In this document: positions 18,798 to 28,168 of the stretch, piece by piece
How the letters are laid out: each line of letters opens with the position of its first letter
Position numbering within the stretch: the first letter of the stretch is position 1
Assembly: GCA_032250735.1 (NCBI GenBank)
Contig: JAVVEP010000002.1
Span: 1 to 47,902 of the forward strand
Direction of reading: 5' to 3'
Length of the DNA stretch: 47,902 nt
Origin: Gammaproteobacteria bacterium
Lineage (GTDB): Bacteria > Pseudomonadota > Gammaproteobacteria > SZUA-152
Position numbers and translations under genes: made by a program
The notes under the pieces: generated by a model
What the model was told of the DNA's origin: nothing
The model's input: the letters and a program-made list of their open reading frames with translations, nothing else
Database searches by the model: none

Positions 18798-19560
18798 TTG
18801 GTAAAACTATCTGCTGTTCGAGGTCATTTGCGAGAAGATACGCAGCCACTGCGCCACCGGGCAACCCTGACCAGCTACAGCAATGCAGCGGTCCGTCAGG
18901 TATGGGCATGTGATACGTCTATTTGCCCTCACTGGTGTGTGGATGGCTCTACGGACTCTACCTGGTTGAAGACATCTACAGATACTAGACCAACGGTTGG
19001 GGGGGCTACGATCAGGAATGTGATGAACACGCAGACGGGTTGATGCAGAAAACCGACATGGCCGAACGGTGCTGGAGAACACCGCCGGATCTGCACTCGG
19101 ATAACGGTGCACCGATGAAGAAATCGACGCTTCTTACCAAGTTGCATGAACTGGGCATAACACTTTCACAAAGACGATCTCTAGTCACCAACTGCAACCA
19201 GTATTCGGAGTCCTTGCATTGAATGATGAAGCACTGCCCACAGCCGACAGCAGCTCGCACTAGATTTAGCCGATGAGGATGCCAATCTGACATAAAACAT
19301 GTCTTTATCCTGAATCCGTAGCTTAACCGCGAATTCAGGTACATGGCTCAACAATGAGCATCGTCATTGCCGACCTCACGTCGTCACACAGACGCAATGG
19401 TATTGTGGAGAAGACAAAGGAATTCTCGCAAACGTGAGATCGTGTGTCAGGCTGCAATGGTCGCACAACCGGAGCGATGGTCTAGAATAACTTGCAACAA
19501 TTCACCGAACTGTTCGGCCATGCTGTACCCGGAACGAACGGGTATGGAGTGCCAAAAGAC
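18798..19560 (+). pseudogene. Degraded IS3-family transposase (orfB/InsF-like)
   Basis: Short ORFs in shifting frames together read as the catalytic integrase-type transposase of IS3 elements. They give RQVWACDTS (about 18895; functional relatives have QVWSWDIT), LHSDNGAPMKKSTLLTKLHELGIT with NQYSESLH (about 19093-19222; the DNG...E part of the DDE site), WLNNEHRH (about 19342; relatives WYNxEHRHS), VCQAAMVAQPERWS (about 19448) and a final N..P...YPERT (to about 19545). Several stops and frameshifts separate the pieces, so no functional protein can form. No terminal inverted repeats were identified. The remnant fills the 864-bp gap between the pyruvyl transferase and flippase genes and marks an old insertion point in the locus. 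Confidence 0.85.
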
Positions 19561-19618
19561 AGCATGATGAATACGGTTAACACGTAATCTACCTTGAGAA
19601 ATACAGCTATGAGCAAAA

Positions 19619-21118
19619 ATGCCTAACAACACGCGAAAAAGAAACTTACTTCAGCACGCATTTGTATTGCGCTCTGACAAGCTTGGGCAGAAAGTTTTAT
19701 ATGGAGTAAGTTTTACATTTCTTGGTGTTTTCTTAAGGACGGTATTGACCATTGGCTCGACAGCCATGCTGGCTAGACTACTTACGCCAGTTGATTTTGG
19801 CCTTATCGCGATGACAGCAGTAGTAACTGAATTCGCAGTTCTGTTTGGAAATTTTGGCTTTGGTTCGGTCTTAATTCAGCGACGTAGAATAACTAGAATC
19901 CAAATAGATACAGTGTTCTGGGCGTCTATATTGTTAGGTTCAGCAATTACCGTCGCTATCTTTTTAAGTTCATTTGTTGCATCTTCATTTTTTAAAGAAG
20001 AGGTTATTGGTGAGTTGTTGCGTGTCTTATGTTTAATTTTTTTGTTAACAAATATTACCGTTATTCACAACGTAATCTTAACGCGCACAATGGGGTTTCG
20101 TACAATATTTTGGATTGAAATAATTTCAATTTTTATAAGATTAAGCATTGCAGTTTTCTTTGCTTGGGAAGGATATGGTGTTTGGAGCTTTGTTGCTGGT
20201 GCATTTGCTGGAGTAATAAGTAAAATTTTATTTAGTCAGGTATTCGTTCGATATTGGCCTCGCTTACGCTTTAACTTAGTATATTTGCGCACAACGTGGA
20301 AAACTAGCGCCAGTTATTTTGGTGGTGGGTTTCTTTTTTATGCAAATACGACATTTGACTTGCTACTGATCGGTAGGATGTTAGGTGCAGCTGCTTTAGG
20401 TTTTTATCAAAATTCACGTTCGCTTACAGATGAGGTTCGTTATCGTATAGCTGTTCCTTTGCAACGAGTATTATTTCCAGCATTTTCTTCACAGCAAAAT
20501 GAGCTGTTACATTTGCAAAACTCTGTACGAAGAAGTGGTAGGCTTTTGTCGTGCGTAGTGATCCCTATTGGTTTTGGTATTTCTGCGACTTCACAGGAAA
20601 TAGTTCCTATTTTGTATGGTCAGAAATGGCTTGATATGATTCCAATTTTGACGTTTCTAGGAATTAATACGGCTATCCGTGCATGTGCCTCGTTGTCAAT
20701 GCCGATATTTTATTCAATGAATCATGTTTCAATTAATTTTAAATATAATGCTGTAATAACAGCGATAACTTTAATAATGATTATTGCGGCTGTCCCGATG
20801 GGAATTGTCGCTGTTTCTGCTGCCGTTGCTATTTCATCAGTTTTATCGATTGTTGTTTATTGGAAAAGTGTAAAGCTGTTAGATATTTCTTTTGTCAGTT
20901 TTTTGTCTATGTTCTTGCCGCCACTTATAGCATCTATTCTAATGTGGCTGCTGATTTTTCTATTACGGTACATGTTGCGTGATTTTGACATTGCAACAGG
21001 AATAATATTTTCTATTTTAGTAATGGTTGGTGCCTTCATATATTCAGCATTACTTATCCTTTTTTCCCCTAAGATCTATAATGAATTTAAAGATGTTATC
21101 TACAAATTAATACATTAG
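19619..21118 (+). CDS. Lipopolysaccharide/oligosaccharide flippase (MOP family, WzxC-like)
   Basis: A 499-aa integral membrane protein with twelve or more hydrophobic spans. It is expected to flip lipid-linked repeat units across the inner membrane. Family features include the N-terminal GVSFTFLGVFLRTVLTIGST (about 30-49), ARLLTPVDFGLIAMTAVV (about 52-69), LIGRMLGAAALGFYQNSRSL (about 250-269) and VLFPAFSSQQN. The start at 19619 lies within the end of the IS3 remnant region; no clear Shine-Dalgarno is seen, and an ATG-only start is assumed. The gene is strongly AT-rich, like the next two, which suggests that flippase, aminotransferase and acyltransferase-like genes came as a module. Flippase and the ligase-like protein at 11928 make a Wzx/Wzy-type export pathway likely. 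Confidence 0.91.
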   Translation: MPNNTRKRNLLQHAFVLRSDKLGQKVLYGVSFTFLGVFLRTVLTIGSTAMLARLLTPVDFGLIAMTAVVTEFAVLFGNFGFGSVLIQRRRITRIQIDTVFWASILLGSAITVAIFLSSFVASSFFKEEVIGELLRVLCLIFLLTNITVIHNVILTRTMGFRTIFWIEIISIFIRLSIAVFFAWEGYGVWSFVAGAFAGVISKILFSQVFVRYWPRLRFNLVYLRTTWKTSASYFGGGFLFYANTTFDLLLIGRMLGAAALGFYQNSRSLTDEVRYRIAVPLQRVLFPAFSSQQNELLHLQNSVRRSGRLLSCVVIPIGFGISATSQEIVPILYGQKWLDMIPILTFLGINTAIRACASLSMPIFYSMNHVSINFKYNAVITAITLIMIIAAVPMGIVAVSAAVAISSVLSIVVYWKSVKLLDISFVSFLSMFLPPLIASILMWLLIFLLRYMLRDFDIATGIIFSILVMVGAFIYSALLILFSPKIYNEFKDVIYKLIH

Positions 21119-21153
21119 AGTTATGCATTTTATATACAGAAGGGTATTTGGAA

Positions 21154-22368
21154 ATGAGAGGCAGCGCAGATTATGTTTTTAATGAAAATCTTAAATTTAA
21201 TCCACCGTTAGCTAATGCTAAAAACTACCCGTGTTCAAGATTCTCTATTCTTCCAACGATGAGTTTTTCTGCATTTAAGAAAGGGATTAGTAATTTTCCA
21301 TCTATATTTATAAGTAGGAAGCCATTTTATTTACAAGGCCGCTACGCAATAGCTAACGCATTGATAAATTCTGGTGTTGAGCCTGCAGCGGCAATTTTAC
21401 TACCTTCATACCATTGTCGTTCGCTGGTAGAGCCGGCTGTTTTTCTTCGTACAAAAATACTATTTTATCATGTTGATGAAAAATTACGTCCAGATTTGCA
21501 GTCAATTGAAGAGTTGGTTGAAAACTCTTTCATGCCAGTAAAGGTGATCATGATTACGCACTATTTTGGGTTTCCTCAGCCGCTTGACTGGATTGTGGAA
21601 TTTTGCCGTAGGAAAGATATTGTGCTGATTGAAGATTGCGCACATGCTTTTTATGGTTCTGTCAATGGCCAGGCTATTGGGAGTTTTGGCCAGTTTTCTA
21701 TCGCGAGCCCACGTAAATTTTTACCTGTGGCAGATGGTGGGGTATTAGTAGTTAATCACGGTACTGGAGCAGAGTTACCCATTTTGACCAGTCAAAGTGT
21801 AGCTTCCGAACTAAAAGCGGCAGCACGTGCCGGTGTGAGTATCATTGGTAGCCTGAGGAAAAATGGGATAGCCGGTGATGAATTGGTGCATGGCGATGAA
21901 ATATTAAAATCACCAGAGAATGATGAGGTATATGATTCGGATTTGAAATGGTTTGATCCATCAAAAGTGGGTAAAGCTGGACTTCGTGTGTCAGCTCTGA
22001 TCATTAATAATACAAATCATGGCTTTGTTTGCGCGCAGCGAAGGAAAAACTACCAACATTGGCTTGATGCAGTAACGGGCTTAATCGGGTGTCGTCCTTT
22101 GTTTGAGGAGCTGCCAGACAATGTTGTTCCCTACATGTTCCCGCTCATTATTACGAAGGAACCAAAGATAGCCTTCCATATCTTGAAATTAAACGGGGTT
22201 CCTGTGTGGAGGTGGGAGGATATGGCTGTGTCAGATTGCAAGATTGTGAACGACTATAGACAGTCATTGTTGCAGTTACCATGCCATCAAAATATTGCTG
22301 GTAATGATATCGACTGGATGGCGTCGGTGCTACGTTTAGCCCTAACTACGGAATCTCATAAATTATAA
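21154..22368 (+). CDS. DegT/DnrJ/EryC1/StrS-family aminotransferase-like protein
   Basis: A 404-aa fold-type I PLP protein of the sugar aminotransferase family, which usually converts a keto-sugar nucleotide to an amino sugar. E160DCAHAF supplies the PLP-ring aspartate (D161), and K188 in SPRKFLPVADGG is the Schiff-base lysine. Both are present, although the motif differs from the common SFHxxK. The C-terminal half is divergent, so activity on a sugar nucleotide is inferred only. An ATG at 21154 with AGAAGGG about 9 bp upstream is preferred over a TTG two codons earlier, which would sit too close to that site. It lies 35 bp after the flippase stop and 2 bp before the next gene, so the three are probably co-transcribed. 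Confidence 0.85.
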   Translation: MRGSADYVFNENLKFNPPLANAKNYPCSRFSILPTMSFSAFKKGISNFPSIFISRKPFYLQGRYAIANALINSGVEPAAAILLPSYHCRSLVEPAVFLRTKILFYHVDEKLRPDLQSIEELVENSFMPVKVIMITHYFGFPQPLDWIVEFCRRKDIVLIEDCAHAFYGSVNGQAIGSFGQFSIASPRKFLPVADGGVLVVNHGTGAELPILTSQSVASELKAAARAGVSIIGSLRKNGIAGDELVHGDEILKSPENDEVYDSDLKWFDPSKVGKAGLRVSALIINNTNHGFVCAQRRKNYQHWLDAVTGLIGCRPLFEELPDNVVPYMFPLIITKEPKIAFHILKLNGVPVWRWEDMAVSDCKIVNDYRQSLLQLPCHQNIAGNDIDWMASVLRLALTTESHKL

Positions 22369-22370
22369 TT

Positions 22371-24512
22371 ATGACGTGGGTAATCGAAAATCTGGAATTA
22401 TCGTTAAAGGATTATTGTAATGTCTGGGATCGTCTAAATCGTGACATTAATTCGAGCCATCCATTTTATGACTCGCGTTTTATTGACTTGTTACTTAAGC
22501 ACTATGGAGCTGGTGATGAAAAGCTTTGTATACATCTTGATAGATCTGATTCTATTGATGGTTTGTTAATAGTGAAGAATCGAAAGCCTGGTGTGTGGTC
22601 ATTGTTTCTCCCATCGCAGGCGCAAATAGCACCGATTCTGATGAAGAATCCGGAAGATCTGAATCGTTTGTTGCCGTACCTGCCTGGATATGCAATTTTG
22701 TTAGAAATGCTTAATCAGGATCCAGATTATTCATCAGCATTTAATTTAGGCGCTGAATCTCCCGTCTGTATGCAGAAGCACGCCACAACCATTAAAGTTG
22801 ATATTATTGGCGATTTTGATAACTATTGGAAAAGCCGTTCAAAAAATCTCCAGAAAAATATTAAGCGTTATCGAAATAGAATTGAAAGCGAAGGCGGTTG
22901 CCGTATTGAAGTTCACACAGAAAAAAATCAGCTTATGGCTGCCTTGCACCGTTATGGGGCAATCGAGTCTGCTGGTTGGAAAGGTAAGGTAGGTACTGCT
23001 ATCCATGCCGATAATACGCAGGGAATGTTTTATTTATCGCTATTACAAAGCTTCGCGGAAGAGAAGGGTGCGATGGTAATGGAGCTATATATAGACGATA
23101 AATTAGCGGCATCGCGTTTATGTATTAATAACGATTCAATATTGATAATTCTAAAGACAACTTTTGATGAGGAGTATTCTGCATACGCACCAGGAAGGGT
23201 GCTACTTTATTATCTTTTGGAAATGGAATTCCAGGTCAGGCGTGTAAATTCGGTAGAATTTTATACCAATGCTACAGAGGACCAAATTGCATGGTCTACT
23301 GGGCAGCGAAGTATTGAACATATTTCGTTATTTCGTAGCCATTTTTTCCTTTCGCTGTATAAATTTCTACAAAATACACGACAGATTTCGCAAAAGAACA
23401 GTGAGAAAGTTAACGTAGTGAAGGGTGTTTCTGAAACAACGAAGCAGCTTGTGCTTCGCGAGTTTAATGGTTTCGGGCAGCTAACATCAAATTATCAGTC
23501 ACTCATAAATAATTTGGAAAAAAAGAGATTTGATCTCGAACTCGATTGGTTCCAGCTTCTTTCATCTACCGGGCTGCAAGAAAAATATGAGGTATTATTA
23601 GCAGGTGTGGAAAATGCTGATGGTTGCATAGCAGAGGCAGTAATTCCTCTTATGTATCAGCGTGGGAAATTTAAACTGGAAGCGTTGGGGACTTTCTACA
23701 CTTCACAATTTCGTCCTTTTATTAGGTCAACAGAAAATAAGGACCCATTGGTTTTCCTGTTCTCTAAGCTACGTACAGACCCACGACGTTTTTCAGTTAT
23801 GGATATCCATCCATTGCCCTACGATGATGAAATATATGAGGTGATCGTATCGTCTTTGCGTGGCGCAAAGTGGAAAACATTTCGCTACTTCTGTTTTGCA
23901 AATTGGTACTTTCCTGTTGACGGACGTAGCTTTGAAGAGTATTCGCAAACATTGCCTTCAGTGTTGCGAAACACGATTCATAGAAAAGGAAAAAGATTTA
24001 AAGAAAAGTATTCCGGTACATTTGAGTTGTATGCTAATGATGAGCGCTTGGACAAGGCCATCTCTGATTATGAGGTAATCTACCGTTCAAGCTGGAAAGT
24101 GCAGGAACCTTTTCCAGATTTTATTCCGGGTCTTATTCGTTGCTATGCTAAAAAAGGCCAGCTCCGCCTTGCCCTAGCATACGTGAATGGTGAGCCTGCT
24201 GCGGCCCAGATCTGGATTGTTAGTCATGGTAGGGCGGCTATCTATAAGCTGGCTTATGATGAGAAGTATTTCAAGCTTTCTGTTGGGACGATTTTAACGA
24301 ATTTTCTGATGCGACATGTCATCGATGTTGATAGGGTTAAGGAGGTGGATTACCTTAACGGTGATGAAGCCTATAAGCGCGACTGGATGAGTTGCCGGCG
24401 CGAAAAGTGGGGTATTGTTGCCTATAATCCATCCACGATTCGCGGGCTTGTGGGAATCGCGAATGAAAATATAAGGAGAGCGTTAAAATTTATTATAAGA
24501 AGAAATAAATGA
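22371..24512 (+). CDS. Fused double GNAT/FemAB-like acetyltransferase
   Basis: A 713-aa protein with two GNAT (acetyltransf_6/CelD-like) regions in tandem. The first spans about 150-320: a basic SKNLQKNIKRYRNRIESEGG segment, SAGWKGKVGTAI, and a closing FYTNATEDQIAWSTGQRSIE. The second spans about 540-690: LPSVLRNTIHRKGKRFKEKY, YRSSWKVQEPFPDFI, LALAYVNGEPAAAQIWI, and VDYLNGDEAYKRDWMSCRRE. The repeated order of basic helix, SxWK and E/D-Y-x-N...W shows an internal duplication or a fusion of two genes that are usually separate. A linker at about 330-540 is less conserved. It probably acylates a sugar or amino group of the polymer; the donor is unknown. It ends the AT-rich (+) block and converges on the next gene. 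Confidence 0.82.
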   Translation: MTWVIENLELSLKDYCNVWDRLNRDINSSHPFYDSRFIDLLLKHYGAGDEKLCIHLDRSDSIDGLLIVKNRKPGVWSLFLPSQAQIAPILMKNPEDLNRLLPYLPGYAILLEMLNQDPDYSSAFNLGAESPVCMQKHATTIKVDIIGDFDNYWKSRSKNLQKNIKRYRNRIESEGGCRIEVHTEKNQLMAALHRYGAIESAGWKGKVGTAIHADNTQGMFYLSLLQSFAEEKGAMVMELYIDDKLAASRLCINNDSILIILKTTFDEEYSAYAPGRVLLYYLLEMEFQVRRVNSVEFYTNATEDQIAWSTGQRSIEHISLFRSHFFLSLYKFLQNTRQISQKNSEKVNVVKGVSETTKQLVLREFNGFGQLTSNYQSLINNLEKKRFDLELDWFQLLSSTGLQEKYEVLLAGVENADGCIAEAVIPLMYQRGKFKLEALGTFYTSQFRPFIRSTENKDPLVFLFSKLRTDPRRFSVMDIHPLPYDDEIYEVIVSSLRGAKWKTFRYFCFANWYFPVDGRSFEEYSQTLPSVLRNTIHRKGKRFKEKYSGTFELYANDERLDKAISDYEVIYRSSWKVQEPFPDFIPGLIRCYAKKGQLRLALAYVNGEPAAAQIWIVSHGRAAIYKLAYDEKYFKLSVGTILTNFLMRHVIDVDRVKEVDYLNGDEAYKRDWMSCRREKWGIVAYNPSTIRGLVGIANENIRRALKFIIRRNK

Positions 24513-24645
24513 TAGTGTTGGATAAATTGCTATCGTTAAACATATTTTGTGATAACTCATTAGCTTAGCCTGTTGCCTGAAAATAGCATGCAAATGCGAC
24601 CAGAGATTAAATGTTAATTAATGGCCAGGCCTGAACACTAATGCA

Positions 24646-25854
24646 TCATAGCTGATTTTCGGTAGATGAAGGTGTGCCAGGGTTTTCCGGAACATTATTA
24701 ATCGACTGGCTATTAAGCTTGTAAAAATAGACATTTTCGGTGGTGCGGTTTACTAAGATATAAACATTCTTTGAAGGGATGTAGCGAAACCGGCCATTGA
24801 CACCACGCCCCTTGGTGCTGGGTATCACAGTATTGGTTGGTGCTGCATCTACCTTTTCCCAGACCCATGTGGTGGGGTCAAGAGTATAAACAGAACTACT
24901 TTCTGTCCAGCCAACGAATTTTTTGATGGTTGGATCATAGACAAATCCCGATGCGGATGAATTCTCTAATATGCTATCCCCGCTGGTCGTTGGAATATAA
25001 GCGTTCCCATATTTCTGTGTTAGGTCCCAGACCAGTATTTGACGTTGGCCATTATATCCACCCACAGCAACCATTAATCTTCTCTCTGGGTCAATTGCGG
25101 CTGTGGCATTGACTTCTAGATATCTGTTGCCGCTACGCGCGGTCCATTGATCTTTTTTGGGATTGTATTCAAATAATTTTCCGCCGCCATAGGTGCCGTG
25201 CACCCAGATGTGGCCAGTAGCAGCATCTACGGCAGATATCAAACCGGTTGAATTGCTGATCGATGGATGTTGCGTGCCTCTAGTCCACGTCTTTGTTTCG
25301 ATATCAAATATGTCTGTTGCTTCATATGACTGTGAAATAATGTCCCAAGGGCAGTTGCTACCCCAAAAGCCTCCAGTGACACGCGTAAAGCTGTCTGTGT
25401 TGGGTGAGTATTGTATTTGATTATAGGTGTGAGTTATTGCAGGCTGTCCGTCAGGCATATAGTTTTCACAGGTTGGGGTGCTGGCGCTTGGTTCGGTTAT
25501 TCTTTCCCACGCAAGCGTATTTGTATCAAATGCATATAATTCATTGCCACCGTAGTCCTGGTGTCCTCCGCCCCAGACCATAAGCCGGTCTCTCTTGGTG
25601 TCGTATGCTCCACCACTCCAGGCTTGCATGATTGATGTGGGACCTGAGTTTCCTCGTGTTTCTGCTGGAATCGATGCTGGGTAGACCTGTGATAAATTGG
25701 TGTTCGGTACCTCCAACCAATGACCAGGTTGCAAGTCTTCAATTGGGCCTGCACTTACATAGTTGGCAGAGAGTATTAAAAACGAAAAAAGACCTATTTG
25801 AGTTGCTTTTGTTGAGGCGAATAGCGACTGTTTGGTTTTAATATTCATCTTCAT
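24646..25854 (-). CDS. Exported Kelch-type beta-propeller protein
   Basis: A 402-aa protein with a long N-region and a signal peptide (hydrophobic about 20-34, likely cut after VSAG). The rest shows repeated GG...D/N..W blade patterns: SGGAYDTKRDRLMVWGGGHQDYGGNELYAF (split at about 78-107), FDIETKTWTRG, GGKLFEYNPKKDQWTA, YTLDPTTWVWEKVD and a final VNRTTENVYFYKL, consistent with a six- or seven-bladed galactose-oxidase/Kelch propeller. No catalytic residues of galactose oxidase can be assigned. ATG codons at 1 and 3 are both possible. It is the last gene of a three-gene (-) unit, 38 bp after the large lipoprotein. It may bind or process the exopolysaccharide outside the cell; this is inference from context. 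Confidence 0.78.
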   Translation of the reverse strand: MKMNIKTKQSLFASTKATQIGLFSFLILSANYVSAGPIEDLQPGHWLEVPNTNLSQVYPASIPAETRGNSGPTSIMQAWSGGAYDTKRDRLMVWGGGHQDYGGNELYAFDTNTLAWERITEPSASTPTCENYMPDGQPAITHTYNQIQYSPNTDSFTRVTGGFWGSNCPWDIISQSYEATDIFDIETKTWTRGTQHPSISNSTGLISAVDAATGHIWVHGTYGGGKLFEYNPKKDQWTARSGNRYLEVNATAAIDPERRLMVAVGGYNGQRQILVWDLTQKYGNAYIPTTSGDSILENSSASGFVYDPTIKKFVGWTESSSVYTLDPTTWVWEKVDAAPTNTVIPSTKGRGVNGRFRYIPSKNVYILVNRTTENVYFYKLNSQSINNVPENPGTPSSTENQL

Positions 25855-25892
25855 CTTTTTTACTCGACGTGACTATGCGTGTGACTATCGGT

Positions 25893-28109
25893 TTAGTTTC
25901 TTGGGACGATTGCAAAATTTGGATAAGTAGAATAGTCCGGTTTGACGGAACGGCTATCAAATTTCGCCCATGCCGCTTGCCCATTCTGTATGCTTACATT
26001 GGCCGAAACTGCGAGCGCTGGCTGGAGATTTGATGTGTAGCCAGTAGGAAGGTCAGCATACCCTGTCATTTCACCAGTTTGTGTGCCGAGATAATCCGCC
26101 ATTTGTTGGCTGTCACAGCTTAGTGAAGTTATAGCAGGATCATAACGGTTGTTGTATACCTCGGCCCATGATGTATATACGGGACTTGCAGAATCATTTC
26201 GCATATTCAAATTATAAGTTGATGCGAAAATCCAGCAGTATTCTGTATTCAGCATTCGGTTGATGGGAAATTGTGCCTTCCATGCCAGCACTGGTTCTGC
26301 ATCAGAGAACCCAAGCTCAGCCAGATAGCCCATACTCCAGGTAAAAAAATCATCCATCCAGGGGGCTATGCCGCGGCCGCTGGTGTAAATGAAAGTGTAA
26401 CCATTCTGTAAAAAACCGAGTTGATTCGGTGGGGTATTGGTTACATATTTATCGTTGTACCAGTCAAGGTTGTATTGAAGGCGCTCAGCAAAGTAGGATT
26501 TTAACGGATCACTGTCTGGCGTTATATAAGCTGCCTGACCTAACGCTCTCATCGCCCATGCCTGGCCGCGGACTTGACCCCAACCTAATAACCCTTTGCC
26601 GGTTTCACGATAGTTTGGGTTACTTTCGAACATATTATAGTTTGTCCAAAACATGAGTTCTTCAAGATAGTAGTGATCGCCTGTTACCAGGTATGGTAAA
26701 TAGGTTAATGAGGGTTGGTGAGGCGAATCGTGCCTATAAGGTGTTGCGCAGTCTCCGCTGCAAGCCGGGAACGCTTCATATTGTCCGGTAGAGGAATTAT
26801 ATGTATCACTATAGTTTGCAAGTATGGTCATTTTCGGGTGATCGACCAGTGTAACGGGCAAATTACTGGTTTGATCGCGATAATGAATGCTCCAGCTGCC
26901 TGCGCTATCCGCCGTTCCCAGTGTGGTGGCTTTGGCCCGTTTATCCTGGCTCAGTAAATAACGTGTTGTCCAGCGGGGAAGCGGGCCGATATCTGGTGCT
27001 GCGCCTGTACCCGGCATATCCGCTCTGGCAAAACCAATCCCCATGGGTTCGGTTTTACTACCCGTCCAATCCGCCTCCATTGATGCAAGGTCTGACTCAG
27101 GAATGACCAGGTTTCTGTCATAGCTGGGAATGGCATAACTGTCGATCAGGTAATCAACATCATGTTTAACGTGAATGGCAGGTTCATTGCCACACCAGAA
27201 GGTTTTGCGCCAGCGGGCGTGGTGGTAGTGGGTGAGCCCTGTTTTGCTGTAAACGTTGTTGCCGCACAGTGAAACGGTTGCGTCATAGACGAAGTTTTGT
27301 GGGTTGGGGACGTAGGCCCAGTTGTTTTCAATGATCACATCTACGCGAACACTATCAAAGCTTGCATAGGCTCGTATATTAAAGCGTGCGGTGAGGTGGG
27401 GGTGTTCTGTGCCATCTGCCGCTTTGAGCGGGGCGGATACGATCCATTCGGTGACCTCTGGTCCTGAGAGCCAAGTTTGTGATTGGGTGGTGGTCAGCAG
27501 GTCGGCAATGGAAGCGGTATAGGGTGTGCTTGCTACGGTGAGTGAAACCACGCCATCAAAGTTGGTGGCCAGCAAGTCTGCCAGTCTCACGGACTGGGCA
27601 ACGGGAACGGAATCTACAACGACGATTTCGATATCCTGCTGGCTGTTGGCGGCGAGGGTGGGAATGCGTGTGCTGATGATGGCATGCCGAAGCGATCCAT
27701 CGGCGTGTGTGGCCTTTTTGGTGACCTGATTCGGCAGGAGTGATTGCGTGCCGGTGGCCAGTCGTACGGCGAGTAATGAGCCTGCGGGGATCTCGCCCGG
27801 TTTAAATACCTGCCCGAAGGTCACCGGGACGGAGGTCTGTTCGACACCCGAGAGTTCTTCAATCGTTAAACCCACGACCGTGGCGCCGACCTGTGCGGCC
27901 GGTACCGTGCCGCCTGAGTAGGTACCACCGGTGTAGGGATCGGTGGTTGGGGCTGGAGCGGGTGCCGGAGCCGGATCATTATTCGTATTGCCTGATGGTG
28001 CGGGGGTGGCTGCTGGTGTGGTATCCGTTCCACCGCCGCCGCCTCCGCAACCCCACAGTGTGGCGGTCAGTGCGGCAATAATAATGAGTCTGGTTTTATT
28101 CATGGTCAT
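25893..28109 (-). CDS. Large lipoprotein, RIFT-barrel/lyase-like
   Basis: A 738-aa exported protein. The N-terminus has a lipoprotein signal with lipobox LWGC (C21) followed by a glycine run and a Pro/Ala/Thr-rich linker (about 30-62). Residues about 85-330 (PVTFGQVFKPGEIPAGSLLA, KKATHADGSLRHAIISTRIP) resemble the N-terminal RIFT-barrel domain of rhamnogalacturonan-lyase-like (PcRGLX/YetA-type) proteins. The C-terminal half is rich in W, Y and G (HDSPHQPSLTYLPYLVTGDH, RGQAWAMRALGQAAY, GRGIAPWMDDFFTWSMGYLA), like an alpha/alpha toroid of polysaccharide lyases or hydrolases. The enzyme class is inferred from pattern only. It lies between the PKD lipoprotein and the Kelch protein genes on the same strand. 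Confidence 0.7.
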   Translation of the reverse strand: MTMNKTRLIIIAALTATLWGCGGGGGGTDTTPAATPAPSGNTNNDPAPAPAPAPTTDPYTGGTYSGGTVPAAQVGATVVGLTIEELSGVEQTSVPVTFGQVFKPGEIPAGSLLAVRLATGTQSLLPNQVTKKATHADGSLRHAIISTRIPTLAANSQQDIEIVVVDSVPVAQSVRLADLLATNFDGVVSLTVASTPYTASIADLLTTTQSQTWLSGPEVTEWIVSAPLKAADGTEHPHLTARFNIRAYASFDSVRVDVIIENNWAYVPNPQNFVYDATVSLCGNNVYSKTGLTHYHHARWRKTFWCGNEPAIHVKHDVDYLIDSYAIPSYDRNLVIPESDLASMEADWTGSKTEPMGIGFARADMPGTGAAPDIGPLPRWTTRYLLSQDKRAKATTLGTADSAGSWSIHYRDQTSNLPVTLVDHPKMTILANYSDTYNSSTGQYEAFPACSGDCATPYRHDSPHQPSLTYLPYLVTGDHYYLEELMFWTNYNMFESNPNYRETGKGLLGWGQVRGQAWAMRALGQAAYITPDSDPLKSYFAERLQYNLDWYNDKYVTNTPPNQLGFLQNGYTFIYTSGRGIAPWMDDFFTWSMGYLAELGFSDAEPVLAWKAQFPINRMLNTEYCWIFASTYNLNMRNDSASPVYTSWAEVYNNRYDPAITSLSCDSQQMADYLGTQTGEMTGYADLPTGYTSNLQPALAVSANVSIQNGQAAWAKFDSRSVKPDYSTYPNFAIVPRN

Positions 28110-28168
28110 GGCTTTGTGTGCTTCCGTATGTTTTCGGTTTTATCCGCGGAAAATTGAGCGCGAAGAAG

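Noticed and set aside
18798-19222. Two small ORFs as separate genes
   Set aside because: They are consecutive fragments of one IS3-type transposase in different frames, with further fragments downstream.
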